Shown piece after piece: positions 50,723 through 59,393 of a stretch of 64,000 nucleotides of DNA (the first letter of the stretch is position 1; the number at the start of each line of letters is the position of its first letter). The stretch is taken from the NCBI RefSeq assembly GCF_001598235.1, contig NZ_BCYO01000011.1:1-64000 (forward strand), read 5' to 3'. A program made the translations under genes and the position numbers. This stretch comes from Polaromonas jejuensis NBRC 106434 (GTDB lineage Bacteria; Pseudomonadota; Gammaproteobacteria; Burkholderiales; Burkholderiaceae_C). A model generated the notes under the pieces. It was given only the letters and a program-made list of their open reading frames with translations, was not told the DNA's origin and searched no databases.

Positions 50723-51547
50723 TTATCGCACCAATTCAGGGCCAAATTTGAGATCGAATCGGCGCAGCCCCGCCAGCAAGGCCGGATAGGCCTGGTTGAC
50801 GGCTTCTGGTGCGCCTTTCACGCCCAGCTCGATGTGACGGCCAAATTCAGGGTGGTCCACGCTCGGCAGGCTGAACACCTTGACACCCGAATGGGCCGCC
50901 TCAATTTCGAGCATCAGCGGTGTCAGCATGGCCTCCATGGAACCAAAAATGATCACCGACTTTTCGGCGTAGGCCAGCTTTTGGTGCAAATGGGCGTAGT
51001 GCTTGTCGAGTACCCACGCCATCATGGGCCAGGCCATGACCGGAAAACCCGGCACGAAATGCACCGCGCCAGCCCCGGCGTAGCAGCTAAAGCCGGGAAT
51101 CTTGTTGTAGGGGTTGGGAATGATGGCGGCGCCCAGCGGAAACACGCCCATGTTCAGGCGATGGATGTTGTCATGGCGGTCGGGCTCGTAAGGCATGCCC
51201 TGCTCCTTGGCCACATCCTGCATGCGCTCATGGATCAGCGCCTCGGCCTCGGGGTGCAGCACCAGTTCAAGCCCCAGCGCCTGGGCCGCGCACTGGCGCG
51301 TATGGTCATCCGGCGTGGCGCCTATGCCGCCGCAGGAAAACACCACATCGCCCGATTCACGCGCCGCCGCAAAGGCCCGCGCCAAGGTGGCGGTGATGCG
51401 GGCCGGATCGTCGCCCACATAGTCGGCATAGGCCAGCGACAGGCCGCGCGCGCCCAGCAGTTCAATGGCCTTTGGCAGGTGCTTGTCGGCACGTTTGCCC
51501 GAGAGGATTTCGTCGCCGATGATGATGAGGCCAAAATGTGTGCTCAT
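50723..51547 (-). CDS. molybdopterin-binding CinA N-terminal domain-like protein
   Basis: 274 residues. FGLIIIGDEILSGKRADKHL and GDVVFSCGGIGATPDDHTRQ match the MoCF-biosynthesis (MogA/CinA N-terminal) fold, and KIPGFSCYAGAGAVHFVPGF is the second conserved region of CinA-type proteins. The nicotinamide mononucleotide deamidase C-terminal domain of full CinA is absent. Stand-alone forms are of uncertain role. Confidence 0.85.
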   Translation of the reverse strand: MSTHFGLIIIGDEILSGKRADKHLPKAIELLGARGLSLAYADYVGDDPARITATLARAFAAARESGDVVFSCGGIGATPDDHTRQCAAQALGLELVLHPEAEALIHERMQDVAKEQGMPYEPDRHDNIHRLNMGVFPLGAAIIPNPYNKIPGFSCYAGAGAVHFVPGFPVMAWPMMAWVLDKHYAHLHQKLAYAEKSVIIFGSMEAMLTPLMLEIEAAHSGVKVFSLPSVDHPEFGRHIELGVKGAPEAVNQAYPALLAGLRRFDLKFGPELVR

Positions 51548-51573
51548 AAGGTCAGTCCTGATAGCTTGGTGGA

Positions 51574-52476
51574 CTAGGGCCGCGGATCGGGCTTGCCGTC
51601 CAGCGAACCGAAACGCGGCGCCGGCTCATTCGCTATTGAATTTATAGCATCCTGCGCAAGCGGATCGGACACAAGGCCGCCATTTTCCTTGCGCAGCTGC
51701 TCCAGCGCGGCCAGCGTGTAATGGGTAAACCAAAGCGAGGAAAAGGCAAACACCAGGGTGTAGATCCAGATCGCCACCGGCACAAGAATCGGCGCCATGG
51801 CCACAAACATGGCGCCCGACGCCCAGATCAGGCTGGGGGCCGCACCCAGGTAACCGCTGAGCACGCCAATGATCAGCAGCGGCACGCGGTTCTCCTTGAA
51901 AATCCGGCGCCGCTCCTCAGCGCTCGCATGTTCCACCAGCGCGTCATAGGACATGACACGGTAGGTGAGCCAGCCCCAGATCAGGGGCGGCAGGACCAGA
52001 ATCAGCGGCGGCACCAGCCACAGCGGAATCGACACCAGCAGCGCAACAATGGCCAGCGCGGTCGAGCCGAGCGACCAGAACAGGCTGGTCAGCAGCGAGC
52101 CGCCTTTTTTGCGCTCCAGCCCCGCAAAGCGCCGCTCGGCCACCAGGGCCACCATGGCCGGCGTCATGAACACTGCGACAAACAGCAGCGAGGCAATCAC
52201 GATCACCGGAATCGCCAGAAACAGCAGCAGCGCAGGCGCCAGCACCAGGCGCAGGCTGCTCAGCCCCAGCCCTTCCAGCCAGTGCACCATGGCGCCCACC
52301 AGTTCGTAGCTTTCCAGATTGCTGCGCACCATGGCCAGCGCGTCTTCCCAGAAAAAATAACCCAGGCCCAGCGAAAGCGCCGCCATGATGATGAGGGGCA
52401 GGACGGACAGGGCGATGACGCGGGGATGCAGGCAGTACATCGCCGCCCGCCAGAAGGAGTCGAGGAGCAGATTCAT
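51574..52476 (-). CDS. EI24-domain membrane protein (CysZ-like)
   Basis: 300 residues. Starts MNLLLDSFWRAAMYCLHPRV and has about four to five hydrophobic segments (IALSVLPLIIMAALSLGLGY, LVLAPALLLFLAIPVIVIAS, VALLVSIPLWLVPPLILVLP, APILVPVAIWIYTLVFAFSS). The EI24 family includes the sulfate permease CysZ, but this group in Burkholderiales is uncharacterised. The last 28 residues (from AQDAINSIANEP) are encoded within and after a dispersed repeat. Confidence 0.82.
   Translation of the reverse strand: MNLLLDSFWRAAMYCLHPRVIALSVLPLIIMAALSLGLGYFFWEDALAMVRSNLESYELVGAMVHWLEGLGLSSLRLVLAPALLLFLAIPVIVIASLLFVAVFMTPAMVALVAERRFAGLERKKGGSLLTSLFWSLGSTALAIVALLVSIPLWLVPPLILVLPPLIWGWLTYRVMSYDALVEHASAEERRRIFKENRVPLLIIGVLSGYLGAAPSLIWASGAMFVAMAPILVPVAIWIYTLVFAFSSLWFTHYTLAALEQLRKENGGLVSDPLAQDAINSIANEPAPRFGSLDGKPDPRP
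51632..51685 (+). repeat. dispersed repeat copy inside the EI24 gene C-terminus
   Basis: Core GCTATTGAATTTATAGC at 51632-51648, tail ATCCTGCGCAAGCGGATCGG then CACAAGGCCGCC. Read antisense it encodes LAQDAINSIANE of the EI24 protein, so the repeat is maintained as coding sequence. Confidence 0.7.
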
Positions 52477-52722
52477 GCGACAAGCATAACCCGATCACCC
52501 GGCTGTCAAGCGGCTTGTACTCACGCTTGAAACGGCCACTGAGCTCACGATGGTTTTGTCAAATTGACGTGCAGACCCAGCGGTGTCTTTTTTAGGGGGC
52601 TTCCCTTGAAAAAAGTAGGGCTGGCATTCCGGCCGCATGGAGTAATGTGAGCCAGCGGGGCAAACAAATCGCAGCCGCCATCGGTTTATGGCGCGCGCCC
52701 AATGACACCCAGGAGCATAGCC

Positions 52723-54600
52723 ATGGCCACAAACAAACAAGTCGAAGCCGCGACCCGTTTGCGGCGCGCAATTCTCGAGGCAAAGCTCACCAGGCACGAA
52801 CTGTTGCAGCTGGGGTTGTTGACCGCCGGCGGCATGCTGATCGCCGCGAAGGGACTCAGTGCGCGCGCCGATGGCGGCGGCCAGCTTGCCAGTCCATTCA
52901 CTCAGCCCTTCGTCGAGGAAATGCCCATCCCCAGGGTCAAGGAGCCGATCGATCGTGCGCAACTCACGCCGACGGACAGGCCGCCCACGATCGAACCGAA
53001 CAACGAACTGGGAGGCCACCCGCAGCGTTTTCCGAATGAACCGGTCGAAGGCCGCACTCGCACGCACCAGCGCTTCAATGAGTTCCCCCCTCAACGCTTT
53101 TACGAGCTGCACGAGCGCGAGGCGGACTGGAGCTTCCATCGGGACTTGCCATTGAACAAGATCTGGGGCTTCGATGGCGTCTTCCCGGGGCCGTTGTTCC
53201 TGGCGCGCTATGGCAAGCCGATTTTGGTACGCATTCACAATGACCTGCCGCAGGACCACAGGGGTTTCGGCATGCCTTCAACGAGCACCCATCTGCACAA
53301 TGGGCACACACCGTCCGAGAGCGACGGCTTCCCGGGCGATTTTTTCCCCATCTTCAGCACGCTGCCCGACGGCTGCGGGCCGTCCAAGGCCACGCCCAAC
53401 GCTTTGTGGTACGACCACCACTACCCCAATATCTATGCCGGTTACGACCAGTTTCCGGAAACCGGAGGCGATCCGCGCCAAGCCCTGGGCACGCTGTGGT
53501 ACCACGACCACCGTATGGACTTCACCGCGCAGAACACCTACAAGGGGCTGGCCGGCATGTACCTGTTGTTCGATGCGCTCGATTCGGGCGACGAAAACGA
53601 CACGGGTCCCGGCTTGCGTCTGCCCGACGGCAGGCAGCTCGCGCCGCTGCGCCTGCCTGCCGGAGACTACCGCAACCCGCGGCAGCTGTATGACGTGCCG
53701 GTGGTTCTTGCCGACAAGGCGTTCGACCAGGATGGCCAACTGTTCTTCGACATGTTCAACTTCGGCGGCATTCTCGGAGACAAGTTCACGGTCAATGGCA
53801 AGATCCAGCCCTTCTTCCGGGTGGCGCGCCGCAAGTACCGCTTGCGCGTGCTGAACACGGGACCGTCGCGCTTCTACCAGCTGTTCCTTACCGACAGCAA
53901 CGGGAAGGAACTGCCGTTCACCGTCATCGCCAACGACGGCAACCTGCTGCCGGCGCCCGTCACCGTCACGAGTGTCAAGCTCGCCGTCGCCGAGCGCATG
54001 GACATCATCGTGGATTTCGATGAAGTGCTGAAGCGATCCGGGGGCAAGATGGGTGATGCGTTCTATCTGGTGAACCGGCTCCAACAGCTTGACGGGCGTG
54101 GCCCGACCGACAAACTGCTCAATCCCGGGGACAGGATCCTCAAGCTCATCGTGGACCGTGCGGCCAGCGATCCAAGCCAGGTTCCCGAGACCTTGCGGCC
54201 GCTGCCGCCTCTGCCCAGGTTTCCCGACCGGCTGCCGCAACGTACGGTGGTACTGAATCGCGACAGGGGCATGTGGACCATCAACGGCCAGATCTTCAAT
54301 GTCTGTCAGCCGGCGTTCACGGTGCAGCAAGGTGTGCCAGAGGTCTGGACCATGAAGAACGGGGGCGGCGGCTGGTCACACCCGAATCACATCCACTTCG
54401 AGGAGGGCCGCATCCTCTCGTACAACGGCCGGCCGCCGATCCCGATCGAGAGCGGCCGCAAGGACATGGTCCGCCTCGACCCGAACGCCGAAGTCAGGTT
54501 TTTCATCCAGTTTCGCGACTTCACGGGCCGCTATGTGGCGCACTGCCACAACGTCCTGCACGAGGACCACGCGATGATGACCCGCTTCGACATCGACTAA
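52723..54600 (+). CDS. multicopper oxidase (CotA-like)
   Basis: 625 residues from MATNKQVEAATRLRRAILEA with CAGGAGC upstream. All four copper clusters are visible: HLHNGHTPSESDGFPG, LWYHDHRMDF, HPNHIHFEEGRILS and HCHNVLHEDHAMM (T1 Cys with axial Met). A Tat-like leader (LTRHELLQLGLLTAGGML) has RH instead of RR. Closest in design to CotA/bilirubin-oxidase-type enzymes, which oxidise phenols, bilirubin or Mn(II). Followed 41 bp later by an SCO-like gene, suggesting copper delivery. Confidence 0.92.
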   Translation: MATNKQVEAATRLRRAILEAKLTRHELLQLGLLTAGGMLIAAKGLSARADGGGQLASPFTQPFVEEMPIPRVKEPIDRAQLTPTDRPPTIEPNNELGGHPQRFPNEPVEGRTRTHQRFNEFPPQRFYELHEREADWSFHRDLPLNKIWGFDGVFPGPLFLARYGKPILVRIHNDLPQDHRGFGMPSTSTHLHNGHTPSESDGFPGDFFPIFSTLPDGCGPSKATPNALWYDHHYPNIYAGYDQFPETGGDPRQALGTLWYHDHRMDFTAQNTYKGLAGMYLLFDALDSGDENDTGPGLRLPDGRQLAPLRLPAGDYRNPRQLYDVPVVLADKAFDQDGQLFFDMFNFGGILGDKFTVNGKIQPFFRVARRKYRLRVLNTGPSRFYQLFLTDSNGKELPFTVIANDGNLLPAPVTVTSVKLAVAERMDIIVDFDEVLKRSGGKMGDAFYLVNRLQQLDGRGPTDKLLNPGDRILKLIVDRAASDPSQVPETLRPLPPLPRFPDRLPQRTVVLNRDRGMWTINGQIFNVCQPAFTVQQGVPEVWTMKNGGGGWSHPNHIHFEEGRILSYNGRPPIPIESGRKDMVRLDPNAEVRFFIQFRDFTGRYVAHCHNVLHEDHAMMTRFDID

Positions 54601-54641
54601 ACCGGCGCGTCGCATTGGCGCACGGCGATGAAAGGAGTTGA

Positions 54642-55256
54642 ATGATGGACAGGCGAACAGCGCTGACCTGGAGTCTGGTTTCGGGCGCAGTGGGCGGGCT
54701 CAGCGCGGCCACACCGAAACCGTTCGCCGCTGCTGCCGCCCGCGGGCCGCGCGCCGACTTCTTTCCCAATGTGACGCTGCGCACCCACGACAACCAGCCG
54801 GTGCGCTTCTATGACGATCTCATCCACGGCAAAATCGTCGTGCTGAGCTTCATGGTGGCGCTCTGCACCGACGGACTGTGTCCACTGCAGACCCACAACC
54901 TGGTGCAGGTCCAGAAACTCCTGGGCGAAAGCGTGGGCCGCGAGATCTTCATCTACTCGATCACGCTGCAGCCCGAACTGGACACCCCGAAAATGCTTCA
55001 GCGTTACGCGCAGGCGTTCGGCATCAAGCCGGGATTCTGGCTGCTCACCGGCAAGCCCGCAGACATCGAACTGCTGCGCCGCAAGCTGGGCTACGTCGAC
55101 CTGGACCCGGTGGTGGACGCCGACAAGACCCAGCACACCGGCATGCTGCGCTATGGAAACGAGGCACTCGACCGCTGGGGCGCCTGCCCGGCGCTGATGA
55201 ACCCGCAGCAGATCGCCCAATACATCCTGTGGATGGAGCCGCCGGGCAAGGCATGA
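54642..55256 (+). CDS. SCO1/SenC-like copper chaperone-type protein
   Basis: 204 residues beginning MMDRRTALTWSLVSGAVGGL, a twin-Arg-like signal. Thioredoxin-fold core: VVLSFMVALCTDGLCPLQT holds the cysteine pair, but with four residues between (CTDGLC) where SCO proteins have three (CxxxCP). The distal His of the copper site is kept in DADKTQHTGMLRYGN. Its gene follows the multicopper oxidase, so it may load copper into that enzyme rather than cytochrome oxidase. Confidence 0.82.
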   Translation: MMDRRTALTWSLVSGAVGGLSAATPKPFAAAAARGPRADFFPNVTLRTHDNQPVRFYDDLIHGKIVVLSFMVALCTDGLCPLQTHNLVQVQKLLGESVGREIFIYSITLQPELDTPKMLQRYAQAFGIKPGFWLLTGKPADIELLRRKLGYVDLDPVVDADKTQHTGMLRYGNEALDRWGACPALMNPQQIAQYILWMEPPGKA

Positions 55257-55319
55257 GGCGACGGGACTGTTCCTTGTCTGCTGTCGGTGCGCCGGGGCGG
55301 TGTCCACGCCACCGGACGG

Positions 55320-56291
55320 TCAGCGCCTGCCCGCCAGCCGCTTCACGCCCAGCCACTGCTGCATCCAGAATCCGTCTCCGTAGTTGCGCACCCGCCCGTC
55401 GGCATCCGGCTCGACCTGGTCACGCACGCCGGTGGGGTCATAGCGCTGTTCAAAATTGGCCGTCCCGAACAGCATGTCCCACCAGGGCAGCAAAATCCCA
55501 AAGTTATGCCCACCCAGGGTTTTGGGGCCGTGGCTCTCGTGCCCAATCCCGATGCTGTGATGCAGCCGGTGAAAGCGCGGGCTGACCCACAGGCGCTCCC
55601 CGATGGAGCCAAACCACAGCCGCACGTTGGCGTGCTGAAAGCTTTCGCTGAGCTGGGTGAAGGCCACGATGGCAACGAACTGGCCGGGCGCCACGCCGAT
55701 GAACTGCGCCACCAGCACGACGATGGAGTCCAGCAGGATGTCATCGAGCAGGTGGTTGCGGTTGTCGCTCCACATCGTCATTTGCCGCTGGGCGTGGTGC
55801 AGCGAATGCAGGCGCCACCACCACTGCAGCTGGTGCTGGCCGCGGTGCGTCCAGTAGGCCACGAAGTCAAAAACCACCAGGTAGATCGCAAAGCTGACCA
55901 GCGCGTTGTCGGTCACGCCGGGCCAGATCTGGTCGAGGTGAAAAGTGCCGTAGCCGGCGGTGCGCAGCGCGCCAAAGGCCTCGTCAAACCAGGGGTCCAG
56001 CGTGAAAAACAGCGCGATGCGGAACAGGCCCAGCCGGTGAATCAGGGTGTAAAGCACATCGGTGCGGATGGTGGCGCGGTCCTTCACCGCTTCCACCGGG
56101 CGCCAGCGCTGCAGCGGGCCGATGACGGCCAGCAGGATGATGATCTGGATCACGCCCGCCATGAACCAGGCCGTGGCCTCGTAAGCGTCTTCCAGCAGGC
56201 TGCCCATGCCGAGCGCAAACATCGCCGGCTGCACGGCGGTTTCAAACAACCACTGCTGCACCATCGCGTAAATATGAGTGAATCCGTCCAT
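55320..56291 (-). CDS. sterol desaturase/fatty acid hydroxylase family protein
   Basis: 323 residues with several membrane helices. The eight-His di-iron motifs are visible: AYWTHRGQHQLQWWWRLHSL then HSLHHAQRQM, and FHRLHHSIGIGHESHGPKTL with GGHNFG. It hydroxylates or desaturates a lipid or sterol-like substrate in the membrane. Its start lies 5 bp after the polysaccharide deacetylase stop, so the two are probably cotranscribed. Confidence 0.9.
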   Translation of the reverse strand: MDGFTHIYAMVQQWLFETAVQPAMFALGMGSLLEDAYEATAWFMAGVIQIIILLAVIGPLQRWRPVEAVKDRATIRTDVLYTLIHRLGLFRIALFFTLDPWFDEAFGALRTAGYGTFHLDQIWPGVTDNALVSFAIYLVVFDFVAYWTHRGQHQLQWWWRLHSLHHAQRQMTMWSDNRNHLLDDILLDSIVVLVAQFIGVAPGQFVAIVAFTQLSESFQHANVRLWFGSIGERLWVSPRFHRLHHSIGIGHESHGPKTLGGHNFGILLPWWDMLFGTANFEQRYDPTGVRDQVEPDADGRVRNYGDGFWMQQWLGVKRLAGRR

Positions 56292-56296
56292 AAGTC

Positions 56297-57181
56297 CTAT
56301 TTTGCAGGCTGTGCCGGCACACGGCTGGTGTGCGCTTCAATCCAGGCCTGGTACTGGGGGTGTTCGCGCAGGGTCTGGAAGCAAAAGCCGCGCGACTGCA
56401 GGCCGCTGATCAGCGGCTCCAGCACGGCCGGCGCCCAGGCGTCCTTGCGCGACCAGATGCCCAGGTGCGCCAGCAAGATGTCGCCGGGCTGGATGTCACG
56501 CAAGGCCTTTTTCAGCAGCATGTCGTTGGGGTATTTGTCACTGGGCAATTCGTCGCCCAAAAAGCCGGCCGGTGACCAGCCCACATGCTCGTAACCACAG
56601 GACCTGGCGGCCGCCAGCAACTGCGGCGAGGTTTTGCCGCCCGGCGCGCGAAACAGCGGCAGTGGCTTTTTGCCGGTGATTTCTTCCAGCCGGGCGCTGG
56701 ATTTGCCGATCTCTTCACAGTACTGCCTGGCTGTCCAGGTGAATTCCTTGCCTTCCGAGGGCCCGGCCGAAGGGCGAATACGGAACTGCGGCGGCGCGCC
56801 GGGAACGTCGGCGCGCCAGTAGCTGTGGTCCCAGGTGTGCGAGGCAAACTCGTGGCCTTCGGCGGCGCGCGCCTTCCACCACCCGGCCCAGTACGTGCCC
56901 AGGCTGCCGTCGCCGGTCTGGGTGCGCTCGTTGGCGGCAAAAAAGGTCACCCTGACCTGGTGTTTTTTCAGCACCTCCGCGATCAGCGGGGCCACCGCCA
57001 TGTGGCCGGTGTCCAGGGTCAGGTAGACCGGCTTGCAGGCGGCTGCAACGGGCTGCACCGCGCTTTGTGCGGAATTTTGCGTCGCTTTTTTCGCATCATT
57101 CTGGCCTGTAGCCCATGCAGGATGCGCATAAGCAGCTACTAAAACAATAGCAAGGAGCGGCCGTAGCGAACCTACAGTCAA
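56297..57181 (-). CDS. secreted polysaccharide deacetylase
   Basis: 294 residues if translated from a TTG at 57181, giving LTVGSLRPLLAIVLVAAYAH then PAWATGQ as signal peptide; the frame upstream crosses a palindromic repeat and is not family-like, so the start is uncertain. The NodB fold has VYLTLDTGHMAVAPLIAEVL (first Asp), EFASHTWDHSYWRADVPG (HxxxH zinc ligands) and LPLFRAPGGKTSPQLLAAAR. It removes acetyl groups from an N-acetylated glycan in the periplasm. The signal-peptide codons are a dispersed-repeat copy. Confidence 0.83.
   Translation of the reverse strand: MTVGSLRPLLAIVLVAAYAHPAWATGQNDAKKATQNSAQSAVQPVAAACKPVYLTLDTGHMAVAPLIAEVLKKHQVRVTFFAANERTQTGDGSLGTYWAGWWKARAAEGHEFASHTWDHSYWRADVPGAPPQFRIRPSAGPSEGKEFTWTARQYCEEIGKSSARLEEITGKKPLPLFRAPGGKTSPQLLAAARSCGYEHVGWSPAGFLGDELPSDKYPNDMLLKKALRDIQPGDILLAHLGIWSRKDAWAPAVLEPLISGLQSRGFCFQTLREHPQYQAWIEAHTSRVPAQPAK
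57095..57151 (-). repeat. dispersed repeat copy encoding the deacetylase signal peptide
   Basis: Core on the minus strand GCTATTGTTTTAGTAGC (57151-57135) followed by TGCTTATGCGCATCCTGCAT and GGGCTACAGGCC. Same orientation and same codon phase relative to the gene as the livK copy. Confidence 0.75.
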
Positions 57182-57250
57182 GCAGGGGCCGCGGAACCGG
57201 CTCAGCCGGGCCGCAGGCGCAGCGGCCCCCTCGGGGGGCAGCTGGTTATT

Positions 57251-57335
57251 GGGGTCAGACACCAATTTCGCAGCGGTGCGAAGCACCGCACCCTTCGGGC
57301 AAGCCAGAGGCTTGGCGAATTTGGGCTCTGACCCC
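57251..57335. repeat. 85-bp palindromic MITE-like element
   Basis: Ends are inverted: GGGGTCAGACACCAATTTCG on the left against GGGGTCAGAGCCCAAATTCG read from the right (3 mismatches in 20). A short inner hairpin GCGGTGCG-AAG-CACCGC lies within. GGGGTCAGA-ended palindromes of this kind are associated with REP/IS200-like (RAYT) transposases. It is in the 175-bp gap upstream of the deacetylase. Confidence 0.7.
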
Positions 57336-57356
57336 AAAAACCGGCGTGGGGGCCAA

Positions 57357-58385
57357 CTACCTCGGCGCGTGATCCAGCGTCCAGACCCCATGGGGACTCC
57401 TGCCAACGTTGACCTGGTGCGCGATCTTGCGGCTGGCGACGTCGATCACGGTGAGCTTTTTGGCCCAGCGCGAGGTCACCAGAATCTGCTTGCCGTCGCG
57501 GCTCACATCGATGCAATCCGGCCCGCCGGGCGCCGGGTAGTTGTCCACCACCTCCAGCGTCTGCAGGTCAATCTTGCTGATGCTGTTGGCCACGCGGTTG
57601 CTGACCAGCACATGCCGCTTGTCGCCCCAGGAACGGAAGGCATGGGCGCCGGCCGCCGTCTTGATGACCTTGGTGCGCTGCGGCGCCTTGCCGCTCACGT
57701 CATAGACCTCGACCGCATCGCCACCGGTCAGGCCGACCAGAATGAACTTGTCATCCGGCGTGCCGAACACATCGGCAGGAACCGATCCGGTGGGGGTGCG
57801 CCACTTGATGGTCTGGCTGGCCAGATCCACCGCAATCAGCTCGTCGCTGTCCTGCATGGTGGAGTAAATCGTGGTGCTTTTGCTGTCAATCCACAGGTGG
57901 CTGGGGGTTTTGCCCGTGGCCACGCGCTTGACCAGCGTGATGTCCTTGCCGTCCCAGCGGTAGATGTCGATGTGGTTGAGACGGTTGGCGGCCGTCACAA
58001 ACCACTTCATGTCGGGCGAAAAGCGCAGCTGGTAGGGGTCCATGATGCCGCGCACGGTGCGCTGCACCTCGGCGGTTTTGGGATCGATGAAGGTCAGCGA
58101 ATCGGACAGGGCATTGGCCACAATCAGCGATTTTTCATCCGGAGTGAGGTACAGGTGGTGCGGCTGCTTGCCGGTGTCGATGCGCTTGATCTCGGTCCAG
58201 TTGACGGGATTGATCACGCTGACGCTGTCGCCCAGCGAATTGAGCACAAACACGGGGTAGGCCGCGGCAGAAGGCGCGGGCCCTGCCGCAGCCGTCTGCG
58301 CCATCACCGGGAAACACAGCACGCCGGGCAATACGCCGGCGAAAACACTCAGCCAGGCGGCTAAAAAACGGGCAGTAACATTCAC
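57357..58385 (-). CDS. secreted YVTN-family beta-propeller protein
   Basis: 342 residues starting MNVTARFLAAWLSVFAGVLP, a signal peptide ending PVMAQ. Repeated blades of the YncE type, e.g. YPVFVLNSLGDSVSVINPVN, IKRIDTGKQPHHLYLTPDEK, LIVANALSDSLTFIDPKTAE, FTPDMKW-like (FSPDMKWFVTAANRLNHIDI). It probably binds a small molecule or polymer in the periplasm. No catalytic motif. Nearby genes also encode exported proteins. Confidence 0.87.
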   Translation of the reverse strand: MNVTARFLAAWLSVFAGVLPGVLCFPVMAQTAAAGPAPSAAAYPVFVLNSLGDSVSVINPVNWTEIKRIDTGKQPHHLYLTPDEKSLIVANALSDSLTFIDPKTAEVQRTVRGIMDPYQLRFSPDMKWFVTAANRLNHIDIYRWDGKDITLVKRVATGKTPSHLWIDSKSTTIYSTMQDSDELIAVDLASQTIKWRTPTGSVPADVFGTPDDKFILVGLTGGDAVEVYDVSGKAPQRTKVIKTAAGAHAFRSWGDKRHVLVSNRVANSISKIDLQTLEVVDNYPAPGGPDCIDVSRDGKQILVTSRWAKKLTVIDVASRKIAHQVNVGRSPHGVWTLDHAPR

Positions 58386-58492
58386 AAAAAATCTTTCGGG
58401 ATCAGACCGCTAGTGTACTGGCCGGCAAGGGCCGGAACGTCGCCAAACAAGGCCAAACGGCCGGATTCGTTTACATCCCTTACGATATTGCA

Positions 58493-59299
58493 ATGAGTTT
58501 GATCGACATCGAAGGCTGCGCACTCGAGGTTCGCCAGTTGGCCGGGTCCGCCCACCTGGCGCCCCTTGTTTTTCTGCATGAAGGCCTGGGATCGGTCAGC
58601 CTGTGGACGCAGCGCGGCCTGGACTGGCCGCAAGCCGTCTGCACGGCCACCGGCCGCGCCGGCGTGGTGTATTCAAGGCAGGGCTACGGGCAGTCCGATC
58701 CCGTGCCTAACGTGCGCGGCGAACCTGTAGAGCACGATGGCCGGCGCAGCGGCCGCCTGCGGCCCGACTACATGCACCGCGAAGCCTGGGAGGTGCTGCC
58801 GGCCCTGCTGCAGGCACTACAGATTGAAAGGCCGGTGCTGCTGGGCCATTCCGACGGCGCCACGATCGCCCTGCTCCATGCCAGCCGCTTTCCCGTGGCG
58901 GCCTGCATCGCCATGGCGCCCCATGTGCTGGTGGAAGACATCTCGGTCCAGTCGATTGCCCAGGCGAAGCTGGCGTTTGAGTCCGGCGATCTGCGGGATC
59001 GCCTGGCCAGGTACCACGCCGATGTGGATGGCGCTTTCTGGCAATGGAACGAGGTCTGGCTGTCGCCGGCGTTTCGCGGCTTTGACATCCGGCCCGACTG
59101 CGCGCGCATTCTGGCGCCGCTGCTGCTGATCCAGGGCCTGGACGACGAGTACGGCAGCCTGCTGCAGCTCGACGAGATCGCCCTGGCGGCGCCGCACGCG
59201 CAGCAGCTCCGGCTGGCCGCTTGCGGGCACTCGCCGCAGCGCGACCAGCCCGAAAAAACCGTTGAAGCGATCACCGGTTTTCTGCACACCGCCGCCTGA
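58493..59299 (+). CDS. alpha/beta hydrolase
   Basis: 268 residues. LVFLHEGLGSVSLWTQRGLD (oxyanion), VYSRQGYGQSDPVPNVRGEP, nucleophile LLGHSDGATIALLHASRFPV and His in LAACGHSPQRDQPEKTVEAI; acid in IQGLDDEYGSLLQLDEI. Lid-domain residues WQWNEVWLSPAFRGFDIRPD. Esterase-like; substrate unknown. A dispersed repeat starts three bases after its stop. Confidence 0.87.
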   Translation: MSLIDIEGCALEVRQLAGSAHLAPLVFLHEGLGSVSLWTQRGLDWPQAVCTATGRAGVVYSRQGYGQSDPVPNVRGEPVEHDGRRSGRLRPDYMHREAWEVLPALLQALQIERPVLLGHSDGATIALLHASRFPVAACIAMAPHVLVEDISVQSIAQAKLAFESGDLRDRLARYHADVDGAFWQWNEVWLSPAFRGFDIRPDCARILAPLLLIQGLDDEYGSLLQLDEIALAAPHAQQLRLAACGHSPQRDQPEKTVEAITGFLHTAA

Positions 59300-59301
59300 T
59301 C

Positions 59302-59359
59302 GCTACTGATTTTGTAGCTGCACCCGACCGTCCTGTTTGGGCTAAAGGCCGATTTCTCC
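59302..59359 (+). repeat. dispersed repeat copy downstream of the hydrolase
   Basis: Core GCTACTGATTTTGTAGC at 59302-59318, tail TGCACCCGACCGTCCTGTTT then GGGCTAAAGGCCGATTTCTC. The best preserved tail in the window. Confidence 0.8.
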
Positions 59360-59393
59360 TGAATTTCCGGCTGCCAGCCCGGGACCCGGCGGC

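Noticed and set aside
53278-54330. Minus-strand frame of about 350 codons within the multicopper oxidase
   Set aside because: Opposite a complete copper oxidase with all four copper motifs; composition is that of an antisense shadow.
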